Part shown: piece after piece, positions 52,902 through 60,718 of the stretch
How positions within the stretch are numbered: position 1 is the first letter of the stretch
How the letters are laid out: each line of letters begins with the position of its first letter
Assembly: GCF_003688405.1 (NCBI RefSeq)
Contig: NZ_REFC01000012.1
Coordinates: 1-64,000, forward strand
DNA from: Ulvibacter antarcticus
GTDB lineage: Bacteria > Bacteroidota > Bacteroidia > Flavobacteriales > Flavobacteriaceae
Length of the DNA stretch: 64,000 nt
Direction of reading: 5' to 3'
Notes under the pieces: generated by a model
Databases searched by the model: none
What the model was told of the DNA's origin: nothing
Seen by the model: only the letters and a program-made list of their open reading frames with translations
Position numbers and translations under genes: made by a program

Positions 52902-53483
52902 TTATCCGTGAATGGATTCTCCTTTGCTAAGGTTTTTCATTACTTCTGCTTCAAATGCTAAGAGATCATTCCATTTTTGATCAACTTCCTTACGTTCGCC
53001 ATATTGCCTTGCAAAACCAAGGAACATGGTATAATGATTTGCCTCACTCACCATTAAATTGCGATAGAATTCTGCCAAGGTTTTATCTTCTAATTCTTCG
53101 CTTAAGAGCCTAAATCGTTCACAACTTCTGGCTTCAATAAGGGCTGCATACAATAGCCTATGAACTAACTGCGTAGTTCGGCTGCCACCCTTCGGAAAAA
53201 ACTTAACAATTTGAAGTACATAATTATCTTTTCGGTCTCTTCCCATTACCCAACCACGTTCTAAAATCTTGTCGTGCACCATTTTAAAATGACTTATCTC
53301 TTCCTTTACAAGCGAGACCATTTCCTGAACAAGCGCTGTGTATTCGGGAAAACTTACAATAAGAGAAATTGCAGTAGAGGTAGCCTTTTGTTCACAATAG
53401 GCATGATCTGTCAATATCTCCTCGATATTCATTTCTACAATATTCACCCATCTTGGGTCTGTCGGTAGTTTTAGGCCTAACAT
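52902..53483 (-). CDS. miaE: tRNA-(ms[2]io[6]A)-hydroxylase MiaE
   Basis: A 193-residue non-heme di-iron enzyme that hydroxylates the isopentenyl group of ms2i6A37 in tRNA. The ferritin-like four-helix pattern has iron-ligand motifs in LTDHAYCEQKATS, VKEEISHFKMVHD, LIEARSCERFRLLSEELED and VSEANHYTMFLGFARQYGE. N-terminal LKLPTDPRWVNIVEMNIEEI is the family start. Length is typical of the short bacterial form. It follows dnaX by about 100 bases on the same strand. Confidence 0.92.
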   Translation of the reverse strand: MLGLKLPTDPRWVNIVEMNIEEILTDHAYCEQKATSTAISLIVSFPEYTALVQEMVSLVKEEISHFKMVHDKILERGWVMGRDRKDNYVLQIVKFFPKGGSRTTQLVHRLLYAALIEARSCERFRLLSEELEDKTLAEFYRNLMVSEANHYTMFLGFARQYGERKEVDQKWNDLLAFEAEVMKNLSKGESIHG

Positions 53484-53587
53484 GTTTTTTTGATTTTCTG
53501 AAAAGTTGCTTCGATAGTTCTAATTGTTATTTATTTTACAAAGTTGAAAACAAATTGACAGCTAAACCAATCAACAACATTAAATAT

Positions 53588-55374
53588 CTATATATCCAAA
53601 TCGAAATCCTTTCGTAGTTTCTCGATCAACGGATTCTTCTCTTTTAGTTTTTCAAATTTCTCTCTTGTCGTGTAGGCGTAGCGTTTAACTGCGGTTTCAT
53701 TCACCTCAATTGAGAGGTCGATGTCGTAATTCTCTAGTTTTTCTCTCAAATAACCGAGTAATTCATGTCTCGCTCTTTCAACTTCCAGTTTTATGGTGTT
53801 GTTTGGAAACTCCAGATGAATCGTCGTGCCTTCCAGTTTTGGGACTCCCATGGACAAATGAGATAGCAAATTGTATTTCCCTTCTTCTTCAATGATAGTC
53901 GAATAGTCGTTCCAGATTTGTACCATGCTCTCTTCGGAAAACTCTTTCGTAGGCAAATTCTTAACATCCGGTTGTAATGCAACAAATTCCTGTTTTAATT
54001 GTTGCTTTTTCTGAATACTCTTCAATGATAGCGCAGATACTTTTTTAGCGTTTCTTTCGGCAAGTATTTGAGGTCTATTTATAATTTTTTCAGAAGGTAC
54101 TTCGGAAACTTTTGCTGATTCTGGAACTGGCAAGTCCGTTTTGTTTGTCGCTACTTCTGAAGGTTTAACGCTTTCGTTGGGACTGTCAATCTTTTCCGAA
54201 GAACTGCTTATTTCTAAAGCATCTTGCGAAACCTCGATCTTTTCCGAAGCTAATAAACTTTCAATTTTTTTAAAATGGGAGGGAGGTATTACGTACCGAC
54301 TAGAGTTTTTTTTTCATCCACGAAAGTAAGGGATGCTAATTGTAAAAGACATAGCTCCACTAACAATCGCTGATTACGGCTGCTTTTGTATTTTAAATCA
54401 CAGTTATTTGCTAGTTCAATTCCAGCTACTAAAAATTTATGTGTAGTCTTTTGAGATTGCTCAAAATACATGGTTTTTACCTGTTCACCTACTTCCAACA
54501 AAGCAATAGTTTCCTGGTTTTTGCAGACTAAAAGATCTCTAAAATGAGACGCAAGGCCCATAATAAAATGATGCCCGTCAAATCCTTTAGAGAGAATAGC
54601 ATTGTAGGCTAACAAAACATTAGGGATGTCATTCCTCAATAATAGGTCGGTGATCTCAAAATAATAGGTGTAGTCCAAGACATTGAGATTCTCGGTAACC
54701 GCTTCGCGAGTAAGTGTTTTTCCACTAAAACTAACAACTCTATCAAAAATTGAAAGTGCGTCACGGAGTGCTCCGTCTGCCTTTTGAGCAATCACGTGCA
54801 ATGCATCATCGCTAGCTTCAATATTTTCAGCTTTGGCAACTTCTGCCAAATGTCCTTTAATGTCATTTACAGTAATCCTTCTAAAATCAAATATTTGACA
54901 GCGAGAGAGAATAGTAGGAATGATTTTGTGTTTTTCGGTGGTTGCCAGTATAAAAATGGCATGTTTTGGCGGCTCTTCTAAAGTTTTCAGAAAGGCATTG
55001 AAAGCAGCAGAGGACAACATATGTACCTCGTCAATAATATATACTTTATAATTTCCAACCTGCGGCGGAATTCGAACCTGATCAATTAGATTTCGAATGT
55101 CATCTACCGAATTGTTCGATGCAGCATCCAATTCGAAGATATTAAAAGCAAAATCTTCATCTTCCTTCTGGGTGCCATCCTGATTGATTTGCTTGGCAAG
55201 AATACGGGCACAGGTGGTTTTACCAACCCCTCGTGGACCAGTAAATAACAAAGCCTGAGCCAGATGATTATTTTCTATGGCGTTTTGTAAGGTATTGGTA
55301 ATCGCTTGTTGCCCAACAACGTCTTTAAAACGCACGGGTCTGTATTTTCTAGCTGATACTATAAAGTGTTCCAT
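53588..55374 (-). CDS. dnaX: DNA polymerase III subunits gamma and tau (dnaX), needs -1 shift at A9
   Basis: Frame 0 runs from 55374 to a TAA at 54289 (361 residues) and has the clamp-loader motor: Walker A G46-PRGVGKTT, Walker B YIIDEVHMLS, ILSRCQIFDF. The typical zinc cysteines are absent, as is usual in this phylum. At the stretch encoding DEKK the coding strand has nine A (54306-54314). A -1 shift there continues into NSSRYVIPPSHFKKIESLL and on to the tau C-terminal part that ends at 53588, about 595 residues in all. The downstream IPPSHF block matches the family after the same point. Either a programmed shift, RNA-polymerase slippage, or a homopolymer error could explain it. Confidence 0.85.
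54306..54314 (-). other. Poly(A) slippery site in dnaX
   Basis: Nine consecutive A on the coding strand, phased GAA-AAA-AAA-ACT in frame 0, so A-AAA-AAA is a legitimate -1 heptamer. Frame 0 stops eight codons after GAA. Downstream pairing is weak (GGTA / TACC), so transcriptional slippage, as in Thermus dnaX with its A9 run, is at least as plausible as ribosomal frameshifting. Confidence 0.7.
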
Positions 55375-55456
55375 AGATGAGAAACAAATATAAAGATGTG
55401 AGCGAAGTTATTAAAAAATAGGGGCTTCTATTTTACGGTATTTATTAACATTGAAT

Positions 55457-55464
55457 TACTTTTG
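55457..55464 (+). promoter_or_regulatory. Possible -7 element of rnpB
   Basis: TACTTTTG fits TAnnTTTG and ends four bases before the RNase P RNA 5' end. The -33 element is not clear, so the match is partial. Confidence 0.45.
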
Positions 55465-55467
55465 TCG

Positions 55468-55790
55468 AAGCAGGCCGCCTTATCGCTGTTCCGATATCTA
55501 TCGGGATGGAGGAAAGTCCGGACACCATAGGGAAGCATAGCGGCTAACGGCCGTCGCTGTGTAGCACGCGCTACATGGTAGGACAAGTGCAGCAGAAAGG
55601 ATGTACAGGTAATGCTGTAGTGAAATCAGGTAAACTCTATGCGGTGAAATGCCACGTATACCTGCGTTTAAGGGTTCCCGCCCAATGCAGGAGGGTGGGC
55701 AGATAGAGCGTTTCGGTAACGGAAAGCCCAGATAAATGATAAGGTCGAGGAATTATTCCTCGAACAGAATCCGGCTTATAGGCCTGCTAT
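55468..55790 (+). ncRNA. rnpB: RNase P RNA (class A)
   Basis: The hallmark GAGGAAAGTCCGGACACC occurs at about 55510-55528 and ACAGAATCCGGCTTATAGGCC at 55765-55785. The ends AGCAGGCC (55469-55476) and GGCCTGCT (55781-55788) form P1. Length is about 320 nt, and a T-run follows. This ribozyme trims tRNA 5' leaders. The gap 55375-56057 holds only this gene, a purine-rich tail and a tandem repeat. Confidence 0.96.
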
Positions 55791-55994
55791 TTTTTTAATT
55801 TAAGGATTTAGAATGTCCTTTCGAGTGATTTCATGTAGTGAAACGTAAATAAATAGTATCTAGAAGAAGAAAGAGGAAAGAAGAAAGACCTTATATTATC
55901 TTAAAAGCAGTTTTTTTGCCAACTGCCTCTTCTCGATATTATTTTTATTCTATTGGTCTTTAAAAATCACTCGAAGTGATAAAAGTTTCTTAAT

Positions 55995-56071
55995 TTACTG
56001 CTTACTGCTTACTGCTTACTGCTTACTGCTTACTGCTTACTGCTTTCTGCTTATTGTTTACTGTTTACTGT
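55995..56071. repeat. Heptamer tandem repeat TTACTGC
   Basis: Seven perfect head-to-tail copies of TTACTGC (55995-56043) are followed by four degenerate copies (TTTCTGC, TTATTGT, TTACTGT twice) to 56071. On the other strand each unit is GCAGTAA, with a TAA stop. The array runs into the 3' end of the 130-residue gene, whose last codons (AGT AAA CAA TAA type) come from it. It is too short and spacer-free to be CRISPR. Confidence 0.9.
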
Positions 56072-56450
56072 TGTCTTTAGTAATAATAGACTCTGCCCAG
56101 CTAATACATTCTTTTAAACTGTAAAATGCACTGAAATTACCTTTAAAGAATTTTTGTTCAAAGAGAGAAATATTATAAGAAGCTTCAGAATAGCAAATTA
56201 CACCAATCCCAACCAGAGATGGAAACTTCTGCTCCATATACATATTTGGCTTTATGGTATAATCATTTTTTCTATCTGCAATAGAAACAAAGGGCTTTCC
56301 TGTATAGTAGGTTTCAAAAATTTCGTGAAACTTTGCTAGGTGTTTTTTTTCAAAGACTATTCCTTCTTTTATCTGGGAAATAACATAGTGTTCGTAGATC
56401 TTTACGGTGGCAAAATCAATATCTAATGTTGCGAGGGGAGTTGATTTCAT
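56058..56450 (-). CDS. Conserved hypothetical protein downstream of rsmD
   Basis: A 130-residue protein of alternating strand and helix (ATLDIDFATVKIYEHYVISQ; LVGIGVICYSEASYNISLFE), compatible with a STAS-like alpha/beta fold. No family was recognised. It starts 2 bases after rsmD stops and is probably translated with it. Its C-terminal residues fall in the TTACTGC repeat, so repeat changes could alter the protein end. Confidence 0.65.
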   Translation of the reverse strand: MKSTPLATLDIDFATVKIYEHYVISQIKEGIVFEKKHLAKFHEIFETYYTGKPFVSIADRKNDYTIKPNMYMEQKFPSLVGIGVICYSEASYNISLFEQKFFKGNFSAFYSLKECISWAESIITKDNSKQ

Positions 56451-56452
56451 AA

Positions 56453-56989
56453 TTATTTTTCAAAAAAACTAAAGACTGAACCTCCGTATCTTCTGGCTTC
56501 ATTAAAACCGGAAATTGCAGAAAGGTCGTTATGCTTTGAATGTTCAATTATAATCATTCCTTCATCATTCAGTAACTCATTTTTGAAGATAATTTGAATC
56601 ATTTCGTCGAATTGTTCGAGCGTAAAATTATAAGGAGGATCTGCAAAGATAACATCGAAAGTGGTAGGGCCTGCCGTGAGATATTTAACTACATCAGATT
56701 TTATAGTTTTTATAGGAAATTCAAGTTCTTCGGCTGTCTTTTGAATGAATTTAATACATCCAAAATCGGCATCTACACAGCTTATATTTTCAGCTCCACG
56801 AGAAGCAAATTCGTAACTAATATTTCCGGTACCGGCGAAGAGATCCAGGAGTGATATCGATTCGAAATGAATACGATGATTTAGTATATTAAACAGCGCT
56901 TCCTTCGCAAAATCGGTTGTTGGTCGAACGGGCAAAGATTTAGGAGCCGTTAAACGTTTTCCTTTATGTGTTCCAGAGATTATGCGCAT
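56453..56989 (-). CDS. rsmD: 16S rRNA (guanine-N2) methyltransferase, RsmD family
   Basis: A 178-residue SAM methyltransferase for G966 of 16S rRNA. The N-terminus MRIISGTHKGKRLTAPKSLP, PTTDFAKEALFNIL, SAM motif LLDLFAGTGNISYEFASRG and catalytic FADPPYNF are all family blocks. It is shorter in the C-terminal part than E. coli RsmD, as usual in this phylum. It shares one base with the DUF3822 gene and precedes the 130-residue gene by 2 bases. Confidence 0.93.
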   Translation of the reverse strand: MRIISGTHKGKRLTAPKSLPVRPTTDFAKEALFNILNHRIHFESISLLDLFAGTGNISYEFASRGAENISCVDADFGCIKFIQKTAEELEFPIKTIKSDVVKYLTAGPTTFDVIFADPPYNFTLEQFDEMIQIIFKNELLNDEGMIIIEHSKHNDLSAISGFNEARRYGGSVFSFFEK

Positions 56990-57834
56990 TATGGTGTAGA
57001 CTGTATTAAATAGTTGATGTGAGACGCTTCTGATGTTGTTACCCCATCCTGATTAGAAATTTTGTTTTCAATAAATGAAATGGATCTTATATATGTGTAA
57101 AGCTGCTTGTAAATGTCGTCTCCTTCCTCTATTTCTCCACTTAGAAATACAGGAACGGTTTCAGGATTAATACCTAATTGTTCAAAAGAAAATAATATGT
57201 AATAAATAAAATCTTCAGGGCTTCTATAGGAATAGGTATTACACAATTGAAGCGAACTACCTTTCAGAATAATACAATCAAATTGGCCTTCTCTTACATG
57301 AAGATACACCTTTGAGACAATTGCGTATTTCTCAAGATTCATTATGTTCTTTAATAGAACCGAAACTCCGTGATAATATTTAAAACTTCCATATTTTTCA
57401 AAGAAGTAATTATTGATGTTAACATAGGGGATGTAAACAACAACAAGCTTTTGATCTTTGATTAAATCATTTGCAATATAATCGTTCGATAATATTTTGG
57501 AATTAAATTTTAAATACTCACTTGCCCGGGATTCGTCAAAAAGGATTTCAGGAACAATGGCGTAAATTTCATTTGAATAGATTACTACAATCTCACCAAA
57601 TTCTGTTTGGAGCTCTATATTTTCAGAAAAAACTCGCTGAATTGACAACAATACCTCCTCAGGATTGCTAATGGCAGAAAACCTTTTCTTTGTAAAGAAT
57701 TGAGAAATTCCAGAATTAGTATCCGTCACTAAAAAAGAAAGTCCGGTCAATGAAACTTGAACGGACAATCTATTTGTATGTTTTAATATGTTATTGTTCT
57801 CCTGCAGCGTCATAGAGTTTTGGCCAGTTTCCAC
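56989..57834 (-). CDS. DUF3822-family protein
   Basis: A 281-residue soluble protein. Strand patterns such as LSVQVSLTGLSFLVTDTNSG and IVVIYSNEIYAIVPEILFD recall an ASKHA-like fold, and I recall this as DUF3822, which is conserved beside rsmD in Flavobacteriia. Function unknown. The ATG at 57834 overlaps the upstream gene by 44 bases; a second ATG at 57813 (MTLQENNN) would reduce the overlap to 23 and is equally acceptable. Operon position suggests translation coupling. Confidence 0.78.
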   Translation of the reverse strand: METGQNSMTLQENNNILKHTNRLSVQVSLTGLSFLVTDTNSGISQFFTKKRFSAISNPEEVLLSIQRVFSENIELQTEFGEIVVIYSNEIYAIVPEILFDESRASEYLKFNSKILSNDYIANDLIKDQKLVVVYIPYVNINNYFFEKYGSFKYYHGVSVLLKNIMNLEKYAIVSKVYLHVREGQFDCIILKGSSLQLCNTYSYRSPEDFIYYILFSFEQLGINPETVPVFLSGEIEEGDDIYKQLYTYIRSISFIENKISNQDGVTTSEASHINYLIQSTP

Positions 57835-58453
57835 TGGTATTGACTTCTGTCATAGATCCTACTTTGATGTCAGGTCCGTTAACACCTTCTACAGATACTA
57901 CCTGCTTTTCTTGTCCAATTAAATCTTTGTCTAAGCCAGCAAGTACAACGTCTTTGGACACTTTTGCTTCAAACACTGAATAAGTAGCATTACTTTTTAC
58001 GATTTTTCCAGCTTTCAATTCAAATTTTGCATTTGCACCTTCAATTGGAACGTTCATCATAGTCTTATAACGATCACTTTTCTTATAAAGTGAATCTTTA
58101 ACAGGTATAAAGCCTAATGTATCTAAAATCGTAGTTTCAATATAATAACCTTCAGAAATACCAAAAGCTTTATTCTTTGCAACATCTGCAAAACTTGTGT
58201 CTCTTCTTTCCACATTTGCAAAAAGCGCTGTGTCGATAAAACGAACCAGGCTATCGAAATCACCTGTAAAAGCACCTGTAATTTCCTTGTGAGCCAACTC
58301 AGCTGCTTTAATATCTTTTAAATTCTTGATAACCTTGGTATATCGCGTTTCTTTCGCTTCATTAAATTTAACCGGTCCAATAACAGATGAATAAAGCTTC
58401 CACCCAAGAAAGATAATGACTAGCCAAAGAAGTAACTGAATAATGTATTTCAT
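57791..58453 (-). CDS. Membrane-anchored protein of unknown function ahead of DUF3822
   Basis: A 220-residue protein with one N-terminal transmembrane helix (YIIQLLLWLVIIFLGWKLY, residues 3-21), then a soluble alpha/beta part: a helix after the membrane segment (VIKNLKDIKAAELAHKEITG) followed by strands, which resembles the layout of pseudopilins, though the prepilin-cleavage motif is not visible. It begins the four-gene unit (this gene, DUF3822, rsmD, 130-residue gene). Function unknown. A possible -7 element TAGATTTG on the minus strand is at 58496-58503. Confidence 0.72.
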   Translation of the reverse strand: MKYIIQLLLWLVIIFLGWKLYSSVIGPVKFNEAKETRYTKVIKNLKDIKAAELAHKEITGAFTGDFDSLVRFIDTALFANVERRDTSFADVAKNKAFGISEGYYIETTILDTLGFIPVKDSLYKKSDRYKTMMNVPIEGANAKFELKAGKIVKSNATYSVFEAKVSKDVVLAGLDKDLIGQEKQVVSVEGVNGPDIKVGSMTEVNTSGNWPKLYDAAGEQ

Positions 58454-58580
58454 TTTACGATAGTTTATGTGTTTAAAATGATAAAAGGTCTATCGCAAAT
58501 CTACAATTTTTTTTTGTTCGTTAAAGTATATTCTGAAAAAATCATAGCTATCTTTAAACCCTTATAACTAATATAGGTGC

Positions 58581-60008
58581 ATGGATGTTTCACATTTTTA
58601 CGGTCTGTTAAAAACCGATTTTCCTCATAATACCACTATTAAACAAGATATTGCACTTCAATTACTCGCTAAATTTGTACTTAGTGAAGCCAAAAATGAA
58701 GTATTTCTTTTAAAAGGTTACGCAGGAACAGGAAAGACAACAACGACCGGAATATTAGTAAAAAACCTTTGGAAGGCAAAAAAATCGGCTGTTCTACTCG
58801 CACCAACTGGAAGAGCTGCAAAGGTGATTAGTAATTATTCCAATAAAGAAGCATTTACGATCCATAAAAAAATATACTATCCAAAAAGCGCAAAAGGAGG
58901 GGGAGTGACATTTACATTGCAGGCCAATAAACATAGGAATGTCATTTTTATAGTAGACGAAGCATCTATGATTCCAGATATCAATCAGGAGTCGAAATTA
59001 TTTGAAAATGGTTCGCTGCTCGACGATTTAATGCAGTATGTGTACAGCGGTCATAACTGCAAGTTGATGTTAATTGGTGATACGGCACAGCTCCCTCCTG
59101 TAAAATTGGATATTAGTCCGGCGTTGGAAAAACAAATTCTAGAGGATCATTATAATAAAGTCGTTATCGAATTGGAATTGGATGAAGTGGTGAGACAACA
59201 GGTAGACAGCGGAATACTAGCAAATGCCACCCGATTGCGGGAATGTCTGGACGATGGTTTTTTCGAGAATTTTAAATTCACACAACTTGATTATCCCGAT
59301 ATTATTCGACCTATGGATGGCCAGGAGATCATGGATGCCATAAGTGATAGTTACAGTGAATTGGGAAATGAAGACACGGTAATCATTGTAAGATCCAATA
59401 AACGTGCTAATTTGTACAATCAAAGTGTTAGAAATCGAATTCTTTTTCAGGAAGAGGAATTATCTGCCGGAGATTATTTAATGGTGGTAAAGAATAATTA
59501 TTTCTGGGTAAAGGCCGAAAGTGAAGCTGGGTTTATCGCAAATGGAGATATTGTTCAGGTATTAGAAATACTGGGGTTTAAGGAATTATATGATTTTAAA
59601 TTTGCTGAAGTGTTGGTGCAAATGGTGGATTACCCAAAAATGAAGCCTTTCGAAACGGTGCTATTACTGGATACACTAACTTCTGAAACTCCTTCCTTGC
59701 CTTATGAAGATTCTAATAAACTGTATCAGAAAGTAATGGAAGATTATGCTTCTGAAAAATCGAAATACAAAAAATTTCTTGCCGTTAAGCAGAATAAATA
59801 TTTCAATGCCTTACAGGTTAAGTTTTCCTATGCCATTACTTGTCATAAATCCCAGGGGGGACAATGGAACACTGTTTTTGTGGAACAACCATATTTGCCA
59901 AATGGCATTGATAGAGATTATTTAAGATGGTTATATACCGCAATTACGAGGGCAAAAGAAAGGTTATACTTAATCGGATTTAAAAATGACTTTTTTGTAG
60001 ATTCGTGA
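58581..60008 (+). CDS. SF1 helicase / ATPase, RecD2-like
   Basis: A 475-residue ATP-dependent DNA helicase. Walker A is KGYAGTGKTTTTGIL near residue 47; the next APTGRAAKVISNY, the Walker B FIVDEASMIP, GDTAQLPPV, and the C-terminal HKSQGGQWNTVFVE and YTAITRAKERLYLIG blocks are the SF1B set. It is shorter than RecD2 and lacks its N-terminal OB/HhH domains, as in the UvrD-C/DUF2075-type flavobacterial group. Partner or pathway not evident. It precedes the DUF4126 gene by 4 bases. Confidence 0.87.
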   Translation: MDVSHFYGLLKTDFPHNTTIKQDIALQLLAKFVLSEAKNEVFLLKGYAGTGKTTTTGILVKNLWKAKKSAVLLAPTGRAAKVISNYSNKEAFTIHKKIYYPKSAKGGGVTFTLQANKHRNVIFIVDEASMIPDINQESKLFENGSLLDDLMQYVYSGHNCKLMLIGDTAQLPPVKLDISPALEKQILEDHYNKVVIELELDEVVRQQVDSGILANATRLRECLDDGFFENFKFTQLDYPDIIRPMDGQEIMDAISDSYSELGNEDTVIIVRSNKRANLYNQSVRNRILFQEEELSAGDYLMVVKNNYFWVKAESEAGFIANGDIVQVLEILGFKELYDFKFAEVLVQMVDYPKMKPFETVLLLDTLTSETPSLPYEDSNKLYQKVMEDYASEKSKYKKFLAVKQNKYFNALQVKFSYAITCHKSQGGQWNTVFVEQPYLPNGIDRDYLRWLYTAITRAKERLYLIGFKNDFFVDS

Positions 60009-60012
60009 TAGT

Positions 60013-60591
60013 ATGGAGTATACCGAAATAATCTTTAGTGTTTTTCTAGGCATCGGACTAGCCGCTGCTGTTGGATTTAGAGTGTTTTTGCCATTATTAG
60101 TATTAAGCTTGTCGGCTTTTTATGATATCATTCCATTAAATGAAAGTTGGGTTTGGGCTGGAAGTCTTTCAGCTGTTATTATATTGGCTGTTGCCACAAT
60201 TGTTGAGATTCTTGGTTATTATATTCCCTGGTTTGATAATGCGTTAGACACCATTGCGATTCCTTTGGCCGCAGTTGCAGGAACGGCTGTTATGATGGCC
60301 ACGCTGGCAGATATGGACCCTGTAGTTACCTGGGCGCTTGCAATAATAGCCGGTGGAGGTACAGCTGCCGTTGTAAAAGGAAATACATCTGCATTGCGAT
60401 TAACTTCAACGGCTACGACAGGCGGTTTAGCAAACCCCGTAGTTGCCACTGTAGAAACGGGTACATCGACCCTAATGTCCTTAGTATCAGTTTTTATAGC
60501 GCCACTTGCCTTTTTGTTCGTTGTATTGATTTTCTTCGGAATTTATAAATTTTATAAAAAGCTTAAGAAAAAGAGGCCTCCAAGTGCATAA
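60013..60591 (+). CDS. DUF4126-family membrane protein
   Basis: A 192-residue membrane protein with about four to five hydrophobic helices, starting IIFSVFLGIGLAAAVGFRVF, a DUF4126 signature-like block, and ending in a basic tail (KFYKKLKKKRPPSA). Substrate and function are unknown. The helicase stop and this start are 4 bases apart, so they probably form a unit. Confidence 0.78.
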   Translation: MEYTEIIFSVFLGIGLAAAVGFRVFLPLLVLSLSAFYDIIPLNESWVWAGSLSAVIILAVATIVEILGYYIPWFDNALDTIAIPLAAVAGTAVMMATLADMDPVVTWALAIIAGGGTAAVVKGNTSALRLTSTATTGGLANPVVATVETGTSTLMSLVSVFIAPLAFLFVVLIFFGIYKFYKKLKKKRPPSA

Positions 60592-60616
60592 TCTTTTTAT
60601 TTTTGGGACAATTATC

Positions 60617-60647
60617 AAACTGAAGCACAATGAATCTGCTTCAGTTT
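60617..60647. terminator. Stem-loop after the DUF4126 gene
   Basis: AAACTGAAGCA (60617-60627) pairs perfectly with TGCTTCAGTTT (60637-60647) across a nine-base loop. Only a weak T-rich tail follows, so it could be a terminator or an mRNA stabiliser. Confidence 0.55.
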
Positions 60648-60718
60648 GTCTGTTTAATGAATTATAAGAAGCAACCTTATATAATAAGAGACATCTTATA
60701 AATAATGTAAAACCTCAC

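Noticed and set aside
53588-54133. A separate gene for the dnaX C-terminal part
   Set aside because: It begins at a TTG in mid-frame, the open frame extends upstream to the A9 run, and the joined sequence gives a normal tau protein, so it is not an independent gene.
55995-56071. CRISPR-like array
   Set aside because: The 7-base units are contiguous with no spacers and no cas genes are near, so this is a simple tandem repeat.
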